Position numbers and translations under genes: made by a program. A DNA stretch of 64,000 nucleotides from Metabacillus bambusae. Lineage in GTDB: Bacteria; Bacillota; Bacilli; Bacillales; Bacillaceae. Of the stretch, positions 6,552 through 15,222 are shown one piece after another (the first letter of the stretch is position 1; the number at the start of each line of letters is the position of its first letter). Where the stretch lies: the NCBI RefSeq assembly GCF_017497975.1, contig NZ_JAGDEL010000003.1, positions 62,001-126,000 of the forward strand. The letters run 5' to 3'. Under the pieces are notes generated by a model. It was not told the origin of the DNA, searched no databases, and worked only from the letters and a program-made list of their open reading frames with translations.

Positions 6552-9152
6552 TTGGCTGACGAATGTTGTGGCTCAAATAAAATGACTGAAAATGAAGGAG
6601 AAAATTGTTGCAGCTCTTCTGATAAATCAAATGCAAAACAAGAGAATTCAAGTTGTTGTTCAAATAACAACAATTCAGTAAATAGCTTTAAATCAATACC
6701 AATTTTAATTCAAGAAAAGACTAGTTGTTGTAGCAGTAATTCATCGAAGGAAACAGTTAATGAACATGAAAAAACAAGCTGTTGTAGTAGTAATGAACAA
6801 CATACATTAGAGAAAACAGAGACACTCACGAATCCTCTTCCTTCTGGAGAGAAAATGGCATACAGAGTTCACGGAATGGATTGTCCTGCTTGTGCAAAAA
6901 CCATTGAAAAAGGTTTAAGCACATTAAAGGATATAGCTGAGGTAAACGTTAATTACAGCACAGCGAAAATGCAGGTAGCTGCAAGTAACTCTGATGCCTT
7001 TATTCCGATTGAGAGTGAAATTGAAAAACTTGGATATTCTATTGAACCTTTAAATCAAAAAGGTAATATAAAAACGTTTAATATTGAAGGAATGGACTGT
7101 GGTAGTTGTGCTAAGAGCATAGAAAACCACTTAAATACTCTTCCATCTGTTAAAAATGTCAGCGTTAATTTCTCAACCGGAAAAATGAAAATTGAACATT
7201 CGGGTAGTGTCGAAGATATTATGACTGAGGTTTCTAAAATCGGTTATAAAGCTTTATTACAATCAAATAAGAAATCGATACAGACGGTCAAAAATAAAAA
7301 CGAAAATGGTTTAGTCATCCTATCTGGTGTACTAATAGCACTAGGATTTATTGGTTCATTTAATGGGATTTCTACATTGATGTCCGTAATACTCTACGCA
7401 ATTGCAATGGTGATAAGTGGGTATAAGCCAGTTAAGAGTGCATTCTATGCACTAAAAAGTCGTTCACTGGATATGAATGTTCTAATGTCTGCTGCGGCTA
7501 TTGGAGCTGCTCTAATCGGTGAATGGCTTGAAGGTGCTACCGTTGTTTGGTTATTTGCAATCGGTAACTACCTTCAAACAAAATCAATTGAAAGAACAAG
7601 GAATTCAATACGTAATCTAATGGATTTAGCTCCTCCAGAAGCTTGGGTCCAAGTTGGTTCAGAGATAATTAAAAAACCAGTCGAAGAAATAACAGTTGGT
7701 AACATTATCATTGTTAAACCGGGTGATAAAATCCCATTAGATGGCGTAATCATTCAAGGAGAATCAAGTGTCAATCAAGCTCCTATTACAGGAGAATCCA
7801 TTCCTGTAGATAAGGAAATTGGTGATAAAGTATACGCAGGGACTATAAATGAACATGGTTCCCTTGAGATTAAGGTCACAAAGCTAGTTGAAGATACGAC
7901 CATATCAAAAATTATTCACTTAGTTGAAGAAGCACAAGAACAAAAAGCACCAACAGAAGCATTTGTAGATAAATTCGCAAGTATCTATACACCTGTTGTG
8001 TTTATTCTAGCATTGGCAATTATGGTGTTGCCTCCAATATTTGGATTTGGTACTTGGGGAGATTGGTTTTATAAAGGGCTCGAACTACTTGTTGTAGCTT
8101 GTCCTTGTGCTTTAGTCATTTCTACTCCTGTTGCGATAGTATCAGCTATAGGGAACGCTGCTAAGAATGGCGTGTTAATTAAAGGTGGAACATTCTTAGA
8201 AAAAACAGGTGCCATCACTGCTATTGCATTTGATAAAACAGGAACTTTGACTGAAGGAAAACCCAAAGTATCAGAAATCAAGTCGTTAACGGTATCAGAA
8301 GAAGAATTGCTTTCAATAGCTTTTACATTAGAAGATTACTCAACACATCCTATTGCCAAATCAATTGTTGGTTACGCCAACGAAATAGGAATTCAACCTA
8401 AAAATGGTGAGATGTTCAAGAGTATCGTTGGAAAAGGCGTACAAGCAACAATTGAAGGAAATATTTTTTATGCTGGTAATCTAAAACTATTCGAAGAAAT
8501 GAATGTATCTTTAGAGGATGTAAAAAAACATGTTCAAGATATACAAAACAAAGGGAAAACTGTCGTTATAATAGGGACACAAATTCAAATTATCGGGATT
8601 ATTGCGGTTTCTGATACAATACGAGAAACTTCAGCATCAGCTTTAAAAGAATTAAAACTAAGTGGAGTTAATCAAACTGTCATGTTGACTGGAGATAATA
8701 AAGGAACTGCAAATACGATTGCTTCAGAAGCAAATGTTAATCGTTATTTCGCAGAATTATTGCCTGAGGATAAAGTAGATGCCATTAAGAAATTACAAAA
8801 TGAAGGTCATAAGGTGGCTATGGTTGGAGACGGGATTAATGATGCTCCAGCACTTGCAACAGCAGATTTAGGTATTGCTATGGGTGGTGCAGGAACTGAC
8901 ACTGCAATGGAGACAGCAGATATTGTTTTAATGGCTGATAATCTTGATAAACTTCCTCATACAATGAAGTTAAGCAGAAAAGCTTTAACTATTATTAAAC
9001 AAAATATTTGGTTCTCCATCATTATTAAAGTCATTGCATTAGTCTTAATCTTTCCTGGTTTGCTTACACTTTGGATGGCTGTATTAAGTGATACAGGTGC
9101 TGCATTAATCGTTATTCTAAATGCAATAAGATTGTTAAAATTTAAAGAATAG
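6552..9152 (+). CDS. cadA: Cadmium/zinc-type P1B heavy-metal efflux ATPase
   Basis: About 866 residues. The first 90 are Cys-rich with five CC pairs in short Ser/Asn linkers. Two HMA metal-binding domains follow (GMDCPAC near 107, GMDCGSC near 180). The core has the ion-path CPC (VVACPCALVIS near 516), phosphorylation site DKTGTLTEG near 561, TGD, and GDGINDAP near 759, with about eight membrane helices. It exports soft divalent metals such as Cd, Zn or Pb at the cost of ATP. TTG at 6552 follows AGGGGTGAT; GTG at 6543 is an alternative overlapping the repressor gene. Co-transcribed with the CmtR-like gene; a terminator follows. Confidence 0.93.
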   Translation: MADECCGSNKMTENEGENCCSSSDKSNAKQENSSCCSNNNNSVNSFKSIPILIQEKTSCCSSNSSKETVNEHEKTSCCSSNEQHTLEKTETLTNPLPSGEKMAYRVHGMDCPACAKTIEKGLSTLKDIAEVNVNYSTAKMQVAASNSDAFIPIESEIEKLGYSIEPLNQKGNIKTFNIEGMDCGSCAKSIENHLNTLPSVKNVSVNFSTGKMKIEHSGSVEDIMTEVSKIGYKALLQSNKKSIQTVKNKNENGLVILSGVLIALGFIGSFNGISTLMSVILYAIAMVISGYKPVKSAFYALKSRSLDMNVLMSAAAIGAALIGEWLEGATVVWLFAIGNYLQTKSIERTRNSIRNLMDLAPPEAWVQVGSEIIKKPVEEITVGNIIIVKPGDKIPLDGVIIQGESSVNQAPITGESIPVDKEIGDKVYAGTINEHGSLEIKVTKLVEDTTISKIIHLVEEAQEQKAPTEAFVDKFASIYTPVVFILALAIMVLPPIFGFGTWGDWFYKGLELLVVACPCALVISTPVAIVSAIGNAAKNGVLIKGGTFLEKTGAITAIAFDKTGTLTEGKPKVSEIKSLTVSEEELLSIAFTLEDYSTHPIAKSIVGYANEIGIQPKNGEMFKSIVGKGVQATIEGNIFYAGNLKLFEEMNVSLEDVKKHVQDIQNKGKTVVIIGTQIQIIGIIAVSDTIRETSASALKELKLSGVNQTVMLTGDNKGTANTIASEANVNRYFAELLPEDKVDAIKKLQNEGHKVAMVGDGINDAPALATADLGIAMGGAGTDTAMETADIVLMADNLDKLPHTMKLSRKALTIIKQNIWFSIIIKVIALVLIFPGLLTLWMAVLSDTGAALIVILNAIRLLKFKE

Positions 9153-9158
9153 TTATTA

Positions 9159-9194
9159 ATGAGATGTTTCAAGATAAGAAACATCTCATTTTTT
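9159..9194 (+). terminator. Terminator after cadA
   Basis: Perfect stem GAGATGTTTC/GAAACATCTC with loop AAGATAA followed by ATTTTTT, 9 nt after the stop. Confidence 0.92.
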
Positions 9195-9209
9195 ACAAAA
9201 AGAATTTTT

Positions 9210-9240
9210 ATTCAACTAACCTACTTCAATAATTGAATAG
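9210..9240 (+). repeat. PSR copy 9, partial
   Basis: ATTCAACTAACCTACTTC and AATTGAATAG look like left and middle arms; core and right arm are missing. From here to 9454 no gene was found. Confidence 0.5.
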
Positions 9241-9454
9241 TGTTGAAATATTTAAATTTTCAGGAAAAGTAGACTCCCCTTAATCCGCCAAGAAGATTCC
9301 GAACTAATACATTTAGTTACAATTTTCATCTATTCCTTCAATATCATATTGTATTTCATATAATCTTTTTACCAATTGCATGTCTTGGCGAGATTGTATA
9401 TATACACATCCAATCTCCTAACAATTCACTGTTTAGTTTTTTGTATAATTATCT

Positions 9455-10081
9455 TTATAGTTGTTTCTTACATTTTACAATTATAAAATTTATTGGAGGT
9501 TTACCTTTTATGTTCTTATTGGGCTCATCAATTTCTGAAAACTCTATCAGTCCATATTTTCCAAATTCTTGTTTTATCGAGTCAGAATCATAAAAAAACA
9601 TTTTTACGCCTTCCATTATCTCAAAATAGTCTTTATCCAATTGTTTTCCCTTTCCAAACATTGGGGCTTTCTTTGAAACAGTTGTAAAAATCATATATCC
9701 ATTTGGCTTTAACTGATTATAGCAATCTTTAATAAACTTATCTCTCTCACGTTTATTCAATAAGTGAATAAGTGCATAGCAAAATATACCGTCATAGAGT
9801 CTGTTATCAAAAGGCATGTCAGTTACTGAACCATGAAAAATACTAATATCAAGCCTGTTTTGCCTCGCCAAATCAATCGCTGTTTTTGAAATCTCAATAC
9901 CTGTTACATTTATTCCATTGTCAATAAAAACCTTTGCATTTCTGCCATATCCAATACCTGGTACCAGTATATCTTTAATATTCCTTTCAAGAAAAAAATC
10001 CTTTGTTAAGATTGCGGAGTCTGTAGGATCAAATCCCCACATCGTTTGTTTTTCTGTAAAACTTGATTCCCAGAATTCCAT
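9455..10081 (-). CDS. Class I SAM-dependent methyltransferase
   Basis: 208 residues. Motif I is VPGIGYGRNAKVF (G-x-G-x-G type SAM loop), an acidic residue follows at GIEISKTAIDLA, then FHGSVTDMPFDN (motif II region), GIFCYALIHLL and LKPNGYMIFTT (motif III). The opening MEFWESSFTEKQTMWGFDPTDSA resembles thiopurine/TehB-like methyltransferases of Bacillus. It methylates a small molecule in the cytoplasm; the target is unknown. AAAGGAG precedes the ATG. It stands alone with no PSR close to its stop, but copy 10 lies after its start. Confidence 0.85.
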   Translation of the reverse strand: MEFWESSFTEKQTMWGFDPTDSAILTKDFFLERNIKDILVPGIGYGRNAKVFIDNGINVTGIEISKTAIDLARQNRLDISIFHGSVTDMPFDNRLYDGIFCYALIHLLNKRERDKFIKDCYNQLKPNGYMIFTTVSKKAPMFGKGKQLDKDYFEIMEGVKMFFYDSDSIKQEFGKYGLIEFSEIDEPNKNIKGKPPINFIIVKCKKQL

Positions 10082-10204
10082 TATATATCTATCTCCTTTA
10101 ATTAAAGATACAATGACTCTTTAATAACTATAATTAATTTTCATCTTTTTGTAAATAGTAATTCCTTTACAATTAATGTAATGTATTCTCATTTTTTCAT
10201 ATCA

Positions 10205-10290
10205 TTCTTGTTTAGCTAAACTGTTTCTTTAGTTCAATAAAAAGAGCATTACCTCTTCTTTAGTAATGCCCCCGTAAGTTCAACAAGAAA
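10205..10290 (+). repeat. PSR copy 10, full length
   Basis: Left arm TTCTTGTTTAGCTAAACTG, core GCATTACC/TAGTAATGC, right arm CCCCGTAAGTTCAACAAGAAA. It lies between the methyltransferase start and a plus-strand DUF3231 gene. Confidence 0.85.
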
Positions 10291-10371
10291 CTAATCATCT
10301 AAAAGGTTTAAGTCCAAAGAAATGCATACATATTTCTGTATTAGTAAAAAATACTTAAGAGGTGAGAAAAA

Positions 10372-11376
10372 ATGGAATATGATAATTTAAAACTTACATC
10401 TTCCGAAATAGGAACACTATGGGGGGAATATGTAAACGGAACAATGGCCGAGATAGTAAATAGGTATATGATTTCTATTTTAGAAGACGAATCAATAAAA
10501 AAAGTTTTTGAAATAGCCATTAAGACATGGGAAAAGCAAAAGAAGCAGCTTGTTTCCTTCATTGAGAAAGATGGATTTCCAGTTCCCATTGGATTTACTG
10601 AGTCCGACCTTAATAAAAGTGCAGAGAGATTGTTTTCTGACACATTCTGCTTAAATTATTTACATATTATGACTATCCATGGTTTGTTGGGTCATACAAC
10701 TGCTTTTAGTGTTTCTGTCAGAAAGGACATGCGGGAATTTTACAATTCATGTGATAATGATGCAAAAAGTATGTACAATTTAACCATTGAGTTATTGCTT
10801 AAAAAAGGAAAATTCCAAAGAGACCCCTATTTCTATCCTAACGAGAGCCCTGAATTTATTTCTACCAAAGATTTTACTGATGGATTCTTCGGAAAAGGGA
10901 GACTTTTATCTGCTTCAGAAATAATCAGTATTTCTCTTAACATTAAAAAGGGCATTATGGCAAAAGCTCTTTCAATCGGATTCAGTCAAGTCACAGAATC
11001 GAAAGATGTAAGAAAGTTTTTTGAGGAATTAGAAAAAACCGCAGATGAAAACCTACAAGCCCTTTCAAAAATTATGCAAAAGGATAATTTGCCAGTTCCA
11101 ATGTCGTTGGAATCAGAGGTTACAACGTCAAAAGACTCTCCTTTTTCAGATAAATTAATGTTGTATCATATGGGATTCTTGGCTCAAACTGCACAAGTAT
11201 ATTACGGGACAGGTCTAGCAGGAGCCATGCGAACAGACCTGGCTGTAGCTTATGAAAAAGCAATTCTAAAAACATTAGGAATAACCAAAAACTGGTTTGA
11301 TATTATGGTGAAAAACAAGTGGTTAGAACAACCACCACTTGCTCCCAATAGAAAAGAACTTGCACAAGATAAATAG
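10372..11376 (+). CDS. DUF3231 family protein (paralogue 1 of 4)
   Basis: 334 residues made of two related helical halves. Each opens with a segment like LTSSEIGTLWGEYVNG or LSASEIISISLNIKKG, has a PVPIGF or PVPMSL turn, and closes with a KKGKFQRDP or KNKWLEQPP motif. DUF3231 proteins are confined largely to spore-forming Bacillales; the fold is probably a ferritin-like helical bundle, function unknown. AGAGGTGAG precedes the ATG. A strong terminator follows, so the gene is monocistronic. Three more members lie within 26 kb. Confidence 0.85.
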   Translation: MEYDNLKLTSSEIGTLWGEYVNGTMAEIVNRYMISILEDESIKKVFEIAIKTWEKQKKQLVSFIEKDGFPVPIGFTESDLNKSAERLFSDTFCLNYLHIMTIHGLLGHTTAFSVSVRKDMREFYNSCDNDAKSMYNLTIELLLKKGKFQRDPYFYPNESPEFISTKDFTDGFFGKGRLLSASEIISISLNIKKGIMAKALSIGFSQVTESKDVRKFFEELEKTADENLQALSKIMQKDNLPVPMSLESEVTTSKDSPFSDKLMLYHMGFLAQTAQVYYGTGLAGAMRTDLAVAYEKAILKTLGITKNWFDIMVKNKWLEQPPLAPNRKELAQDK

Positions 11377-11377
11377 G

Positions 11378-11410
11378 ATATACCCCTCATTAGTGAGGGG
11401 TGTATTTTTA
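11378..11410 (+). terminator. Terminator after DUF3231 paralogue 1
   Basis: Stem ATACCCCTCA/TGAGGGGTGTAT followed by TTTTTA, 2 nt after the stop codon. Confidence 0.88.
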
Positions 11411-11457
11411 ATTAGCTTCTTATATTTAATGGATAATTCCAACATAAAGTAGTTATT

Positions 11458-11517
11458 CCTTCTTCAAACAACCTGACCCTTACTTGAAGAATCGCACCTG
11501 TTAATACAATAAGAAAA
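11458..11517 (+). repeat. PSR copy 11, short form
   Basis: Left arm CCTTCTTCAAACAACCTG, middle ACTTGAAGAATCGC and right arm CACCTGTTAATACAATAAG. The core hairpin appears deleted, leaving about 60 nt. Confidence 0.7.
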
Positions 11518-11584
11518 ATCAGTTCCCCAACACTAATCCCAATACGTTAATTCAAAAAAATCGCTGTCTTTACGTCGCGTGAGC

Positions 11585-12412
11585 TTAATTAACTCCTACT
11601 TCATTACTCCTTCTTTCTAACAAGATAGTGTCACGCCATACACCACCCATTTTACCAATTCGTTCTCGCCGTCCTACTTCACGAAAACCCAATTTGTAAT
11701 GCAATTTGAGGCTTGAGACATTTTCAGGGAAAACTCCAGATTGTAACGTCCAAAATCCCTTCTGTTCACTTATTTCAATTAAGGACTTTAAAAGTAAACT
11801 ACCAATTCCTTTCCCCTTGTTAGTTTGACTAACGTAAACACTTACTTCTGCAACCCCTGAATAGACACATCGACTTGAAACAGGGCTTAAAGCAGCCCAA
11901 CCTAAAACTTTCCCATTTGAACTTGCAACAATTCGACAATCTAATATATGACCGTTATCCCATTCTTCCCAAGAAGGAGCTTCTTTTTGAAATGTTGCAT
12001 TTCCAGTAGCAATTCCTTCAAGATAGATTTCTCTTACCTGGTCCCAATCATTTGGGAGCATCTTATCAATATGTATTTTACTTTCCATTCGCTCACCTAC
12101 CTCCCCATTGTAATGTAAAGCAAGTTCAGGCATATTACTTGGACTAAAATATTGAAGTTCATCCGTTTCATTATCTATTGGACTTAGTTCACCACTTTGA
12201 ATAATGCAATCAAACATAAAGACGTTATACTCCACTTGATGACCATTAGGATATTGGTAACGAAAGTCTTTCCTACCAAATACGCCTAATAACTTCTTTG
12301 GTACAACATATAATTCTGTCTCTTCCCATACTTCATGAACAACTGCTTCGGCAGGTGCTTCTCCAAGTTCAATTGCACCAGCATTAGTAAGGAAGTATAC
12401 TTTATTTTTCAA
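11585..12412 (-). CDS. Truncated Nudix domain fused to phosphinothricin-acetyltransferase-like GNAT
   Basis: 275 residues, a chimera. Residues about 12-35 carry a Nudix box (GAIELGE, then HEVWEETEL; the usual Arg of REUXEE is His) and Nudix sequence runs to about 110, but the usual first 40 residues are missing, replaced by MKNKVYFLTNA. Residues about 112-265 form a full GNAT of the PAT/YwnH type: DWDQVREIYLEGIATGNATF, NKGKGIGSLLLKSLIE, FPENVSSLKLHYKLGFREVG. The Nudix part is probably dead; the acetyltransferase half looks intact. Its first 11 bp overlap the end of the upstream gene, suggesting a deletion joined the two. Confidence 0.75.
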   Translation of the reverse strand: MKNKVYFLTNAGAIELGEAPAEAVVHEVWEETELYVVPKKLLGVFGRKDFRYQYPNGHQVEYNVFMFDCIIQSGELSPIDNETDELQYFSPSNMPELALHYNGEVGERMESKIHIDKMLPNDWDQVREIYLEGIATGNATFQKEAPSWEEWDNGHILDCRIVASSNGKVLGWAALSPVSSRCVYSGVAEVSVYVSQTNKGKGIGSLLLKSLIEISEQKGFWTLQSGVFPENVSSLKLHYKLGFREVGRRERIGKMGGVWRDTILLERRSNEVGVN

Positions 12413-12818
12413 ATATAACTAATGTTTTTTCAGGTATTTCAATTTGGTCAATATCAAAGTTATTCATTTGAAGGGTTATCTCACCCTCTCGCTCTTCTGC
12501 TTCTTCTCCTACCCAACAACTATACAGTTCAAAGAAATCACCTTTTTCAAGGTAACTGTCCATAATTTTACATAGTTCTATTAGCTTCTTTTTCGATTCG
12601 GCACAAATTTCTGGAGTGGTATATTCAGAAATCTTAATACCCCAATGACTTGATACTTCATAAACATAAGGAGTAGTAAACTGATATTTTTTTACATTTA
12701 ACAGGTCATGCTTATCCGCAAAACAACTGCCGATATAAAAAGAATCGTCTGAATAATCATCATCATTAATCGATATTTCTATATTACAGCCAATGTAGGA
12801 AGCTAAACTCATTTCCAC
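12402..12818 (-). CDS. Hypothetical protein, acidic, 138 residues
   Basis: Unrecognised. The product is acidic and soluble, with no signal peptide or membrane segment; it begins MEMSLASYIGCNIEISIND and contains SHWGIKISEYTTPEICAES. It looks complete at the N-terminus with a good AAGGAG box. The C-terminal codons overlap the start of the Nudix-GNAT chimera by 11 bp, which is where a deletion may have removed the original end of this gene and the start of the next one. Confidence 0.65.
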   Translation of the reverse strand: MEMSLASYIGCNIEISINDDDYSDDSFYIGSCFADKHDLLNVKKYQFTTPYVYEVSSHWGIKISEYTTPEICAESKKKLIELCKIMDSYLEKGDFFELYSCWVGEEAEEREGEITLQMNNFDIDQIEIPEKTLVIFEK

Positions 12819-12827
12819 TCACTCCTT

Positions 12828-12920
12828 GTTATTCGTTCTCACCTATTCTGCTCTTTGCTTTGATAAGAAAAAGGTCAATCCCACTTATTGATGGATTGCA
12901 CCCGTTAGTGAAATAACAAG
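12828..12920 (+). repeat. PSR copy 12, full length
   Basis: Left arm GTTATTCGTTCTCACCTAT, middle arm TTTGATAAGAAA, core GGTCAATCCC/ATGGATTGCAC, right arm CACCCGTTAGTGAAATAAC; ends 4 nt from the stop of the GrpB-family gene. Confidence 0.8.
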
Positions 12921-12924
12921 ATAC

Positions 12925-13458
12925 CTATTTCTCGAAATTTAATTTCTCCTGCCTTTCTGCAAACCAAAGAAGTGCTTGCTGTTCCATTTCTTTCACAAAT
13001 GTCTTTTTTGCTGGGCTATACTCACTTGTATCATGGAAATTTTCGGCTAATTCTTCTTTAAATCTAGTGTACCTTGCTACTTCTTCAGGATTAGACCGCA
13101 GATAATCTCTAAATATTAGATGTCGTTCAATTTGTTGGTTATCAAATTGATAAAAATGTATATGATGAGTTCTGTTTTCTCCGCCTTTTCGAAATAACCT
13201 TCTACCTGTAATACCCCATTCTCCAGCAACATCATATCCAAGGTTAGCCATCTTTTCATTGAATTTATCTACCTTCTCGATATCTTTTACAATACACATC
13301 ATATCGATTACAGGCTTTGCCTTCATACCGCGAACTGCTGTACTTCCAAAATGTTCAAATTTTATGATATCATTCTCAAATATTGTTTTTAGAAATTGAG
13401 CCTCATTTTGAAACATTTGACCCCAGTTTTCACTAAATTCAGTAAGCCGCACTTTCAT
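12925..13458 (-). CDS. GrpB family protein (UPF0157 nucleotidyltransferase-like)
   Basis: 177 residues. The N-terminal nucleotidyltransferase-fold signature is FEHFGSTAVRGMKAKPVIDMMC, in which G-S and the D-x-M correspond to the polymerase-beta catalytic region. RRLFRKGGENRTHHIHFYQF and HLIFRDYLRSNPE are the classical C-terminal GrpB blocks. Members are often fused to CoaE-like proteins, but this is the free form. Function and substrate are unknown. The ATG has a weak upstream box (GGGGG). Confidence 0.88.
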   Translation of the reverse strand: MKVRLTEFSENWGQMFQNEAQFLKTIFENDIIKFEHFGSTAVRGMKAKPVIDMMCIVKDIEKVDKFNEKMANLGYDVAGEWGITGRRLFRKGGENRTHHIHFYQFDNQQIERHLIFRDYLRSNPEEVARYTRFKEELAENFHDTSEYSPAKKTFVKEMEQQALLWFAERQEKLNFEK

Positions 13459-13494
13459 TTTGGATACCCCCTTTGCGAAACTTATTATGGTGAA

Positions 13495-13799
13495 TTATTC
13501 TATAATACATTTCAACTCCCTGTTACTTAAAAATAAAAAAGTTAGGTGATAAAATGCACCTCTTACATAAATAAAAAAGTAAGTTCTTATTATATTAAAC
13601 TGCCACTTTAGCTGAGTTACTTGTATTTTAACTTCACCATAAGACGGAGAAAGCTTAACAATAAAATCTTCCTCTCCATTGGAGGACAGGTATGTTGCTT
13701 CATTATAATAAAATAGCAAGTCTTTTGAAGAGGTATCTAATAACGTTGGTTCACATTCAATAAAGAAAGAAAGTCGTTTTCTTCTGGAAATGTAGGCAT
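13495..13799 (-). pseudogene. Small hypothetical gene, frameshifted and cut by a PSR fragment
   Basis: An AAAGGAG box and ATG at 13799 open a frame (MPTFPEENDFLS) that reaches a stop after 20 codons. The continuation FIECEPTLLDTSSKDLLFYYN lies in the next frame, needing one indel in a CTTTCTTTC tract. From about 13617 leftwards the frame runs into a PSR fragment and loses similarity to the first part. Unrecognised family; the gene is broken at both ends. Confidence 0.6.
13583..13617 (+). repeat. PSR copy 13, partial
   Basis: TTCTTATTATATTAAACTGCC then ACTTTAGCTGAGT: left and middle arms only, lying inside the broken gene on the other strand. Confidence 0.6.
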
Positions 13800-13835
13800 T
13801 TTCCCATCTCCTTTTATATCACTATTTTAACAGTT

Positions 13836-13930
13836 TCCTGTTCAACTCCCTACCTTTAGTTGAACAAGCAAAAAAAGCTGCCGAAGCAGCTACAGTTGTT
13901 CAATTCTAGCACCCGATAGTCAAATAAGAG
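13836..13930 (+). repeat. PSR copy 14, full length
   Basis: Left arm TTCCTGTTCAACTCCC, middle arm TTTAGTTGAACAAG, core AGCTGC-CGAA-GCAGCT (perfect), right arm CACCCGATAGTCAAATAAG; ends 7 nt from the stop of the small membrane gene. Confidence 0.88.
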
Positions 13931-13937
13931 TTATTAC

Positions 13938-14174
13938 CTATTTGTCTTTAAGTATAATTATTTTCTTATATAAAATATATGTCCCACCTAAGGATAGAAG
14001 GGGGATTAATGTGACTTTACTCCAAGAAATCATAGGATAATAAGGATCAGTTGTTGAGTGATTTGGATAATAAATAGACCTCCATTCACTTGGTTCAGAA
14101 TAAAAATGGGAAAGTACAACCCAAATAAAAAAGAATAGTGATGTTAAAATCCAATAAATGGATATGCGTTTCGT
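13938..14174 (-). CDS. Small two-helix membrane protein with apparent ACG start
   Basis: A 78-codon open frame: KRISIYWILTSLFFFIWVVL (first helix), a polar loop rich in Tyr/Pro (STTDPYYPMISW), then a second helix LIPLLSLGGTYILYK and a basic tail. No ATG, GTG or TTG lies near the 5' end. A good GGAGG box is followed after 6 nt by ACG-AAA-CGC, where a family member would have ATG-AAA. Either ACG is used weakly or the start has been lost by mutation. Function unknown. Confidence 0.5.
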   Translation of the reverse strand, partial: TKRISIYWILTSLFFFIWVVLSHFYSEPSEWRSIYYPNHSTTDPYYPMISWSKVTLIPLLSLGGTYILYKKIIILKDK

Positions 14175-14258
14175 ATTTAACCCTCCTTTAAATATTAGAT
14201 GGTTAATTTTAATTAAAGTTTCCTCTAGTCGTCTCTGTGTGTTGGTTTTTCATATTTC

Positions 14259-14364
14259 GTTCTTCAACAATCCTGCACCGTTAGTTCAATAATAAAAAGA
14301 GTTGTCGATCCAAACATTGATCTTCAACCTGCACCCGTTAACTTAAGTACACTCTTTCACAAAG
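14259..14364 (+). repeat. PSR copy 15, full length with CTTCAC-type tail
   Basis: Left arm GTTCTTCAACAATCCTGC, middle arm CGTTAGTTCAATAATAA, weak core GTTGTCGATCC/GATCTTCAACC, right arm CACCCGTTAACTTAAGTAC, tail CTCTTTCACAAAG. Confidence 0.82.
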
Positions 14365-14385
14365 TCACATATTTTTGGTTGTACC

Positions 14386-14420
14386 TGGGAACAAGAAAAA
14401 GTGTTGCAGTAACAACTCTA
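14386..14420 (+). repeat. PSR copy 16, partial (middle arm and core)
   Basis: GGAACAAGAAAAA followed by the hairpin GTGTTG-CAGTA-ACAACTC. A second, incomplete element directly behind copy 15. Confidence 0.55.
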
Positions 14421-14468
14421 AAAACTCATTGTTTAAGAAATATTCAACAATTTTAGTTAACTTGGATA

Positions 14469-14657
14469 TTAACGTTGATGTCTTTTTGATTTTTTCCTTT
14501 GATACAAATAAATTGTTTGAAGTAATAAAATGATAATAAAAGCTAAATCAAAATAATCTGCATAATCCTTATATAAAAATCTGCCAATAACTATAATACC
14601 AAGTATTAATAAAAAATAAGGGTAAAGATTAGGTATCCTCCGCAAGATTAACACCAT
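14469..14657 (-). CDS. Small membrane protein, 62 residues
   Basis: Two hydrophobic helices (YPYFLLILGIIVIGRFLY and DLAFIIILLLQTIYLY) separated by a short acidic loop and ending in a strongly basic tail (KKSKRHQR). AAGGA lies about 8 nt before the ATG. No family recognised. The gene directly upstream (14706) is also a membrane protein 48 nt away with no PSR between them, so the two may form a small operon. Confidence 0.6.
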   Translation of the reverse strand: MVLILRRIPNLYPYFLLILGIIVIGRFLYKDYADYFDLAFIIILLLQTIYLYQRKKSKRHQR

Positions 14658-14705
14658 CCCAAAATCCTTAAAATATCTTACAATGGAACTCTGACTTTAT
14701 GTTTG

Positions 14706-15173
14706 CTAATTATTTTTTTCTTCCCAAACTTTCATTAAATTATTGTGAAATTCCTTTGGCTTTTCGATTAAAATCCAATCAATTGAATGTGCAGGCGTTG
14801 GCAGTAACTTCTTACGACGCATTCTTATTTTTTCGTGATTTGTATAGTGAGGGTAAACTACAGTAGCCTTTGAAAAGCTGGTGGTACTACTTTTGAAAAA
14901 TTGAATGTCTTCAATTTCATCCCAATAAACCTTATTTCCTTTTAAGTCGATTACAATTCCTTCATCATCCCAATAAAATCCTTTACCTTCAATTCTTTTT
15001 CTCCAAAGATAAATTGAAGAACCTATCGTGAAAGTTGAAAAAATAATCATCAAAATTGACACAATGGGGGCAGCCCTTAAAGCCATAATGGACAGTATAA
15101 ACAATAATATTCCTGCAACCATAAAAACCAATATTAATAGCAGAGATATTCTGTACAATCTTACTTGTCCCAC
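14706..15173 (-). CDS. Two-helix membrane protein with a PH-like cytoplasmic domain
   Basis: 155 residues. Two N-terminal transmembrane helices (LLLILVFMVAGILLFILS and VSILMIIFSTFTIGSSIYL) are followed by a soluble domain beginning FYWDDEGIVIDLKGNKVYW and DEIEDIQFF, the strand pattern of bacterial PH-like domains in STM3941-type proteins. Function unknown. The start is GTG with AAGGTG about 10 nt upstream. It probably shares a transcript with the 62-residue membrane protein downstream. Confidence 0.65.
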   Translation of the reverse strand: MGQVRLYRISLLLILVFMVAGILLFILSIMALRAAPIVSILMIIFSTFTIGSSIYLWRKRIEGKGFYWDDEGIVIDLKGNKVYWDEIEDIQFFKSSTTSFSKATVVYPHYTNHEKIRMRRKKLLPTPAHSIDWILIEKPKEFHNNLMKVWEEKNN

Positions 15174-15222
15174 AAAATAACAACACCTTTTTAAATTTGA
15201 TTTATAGATATTTTATCAGTTG

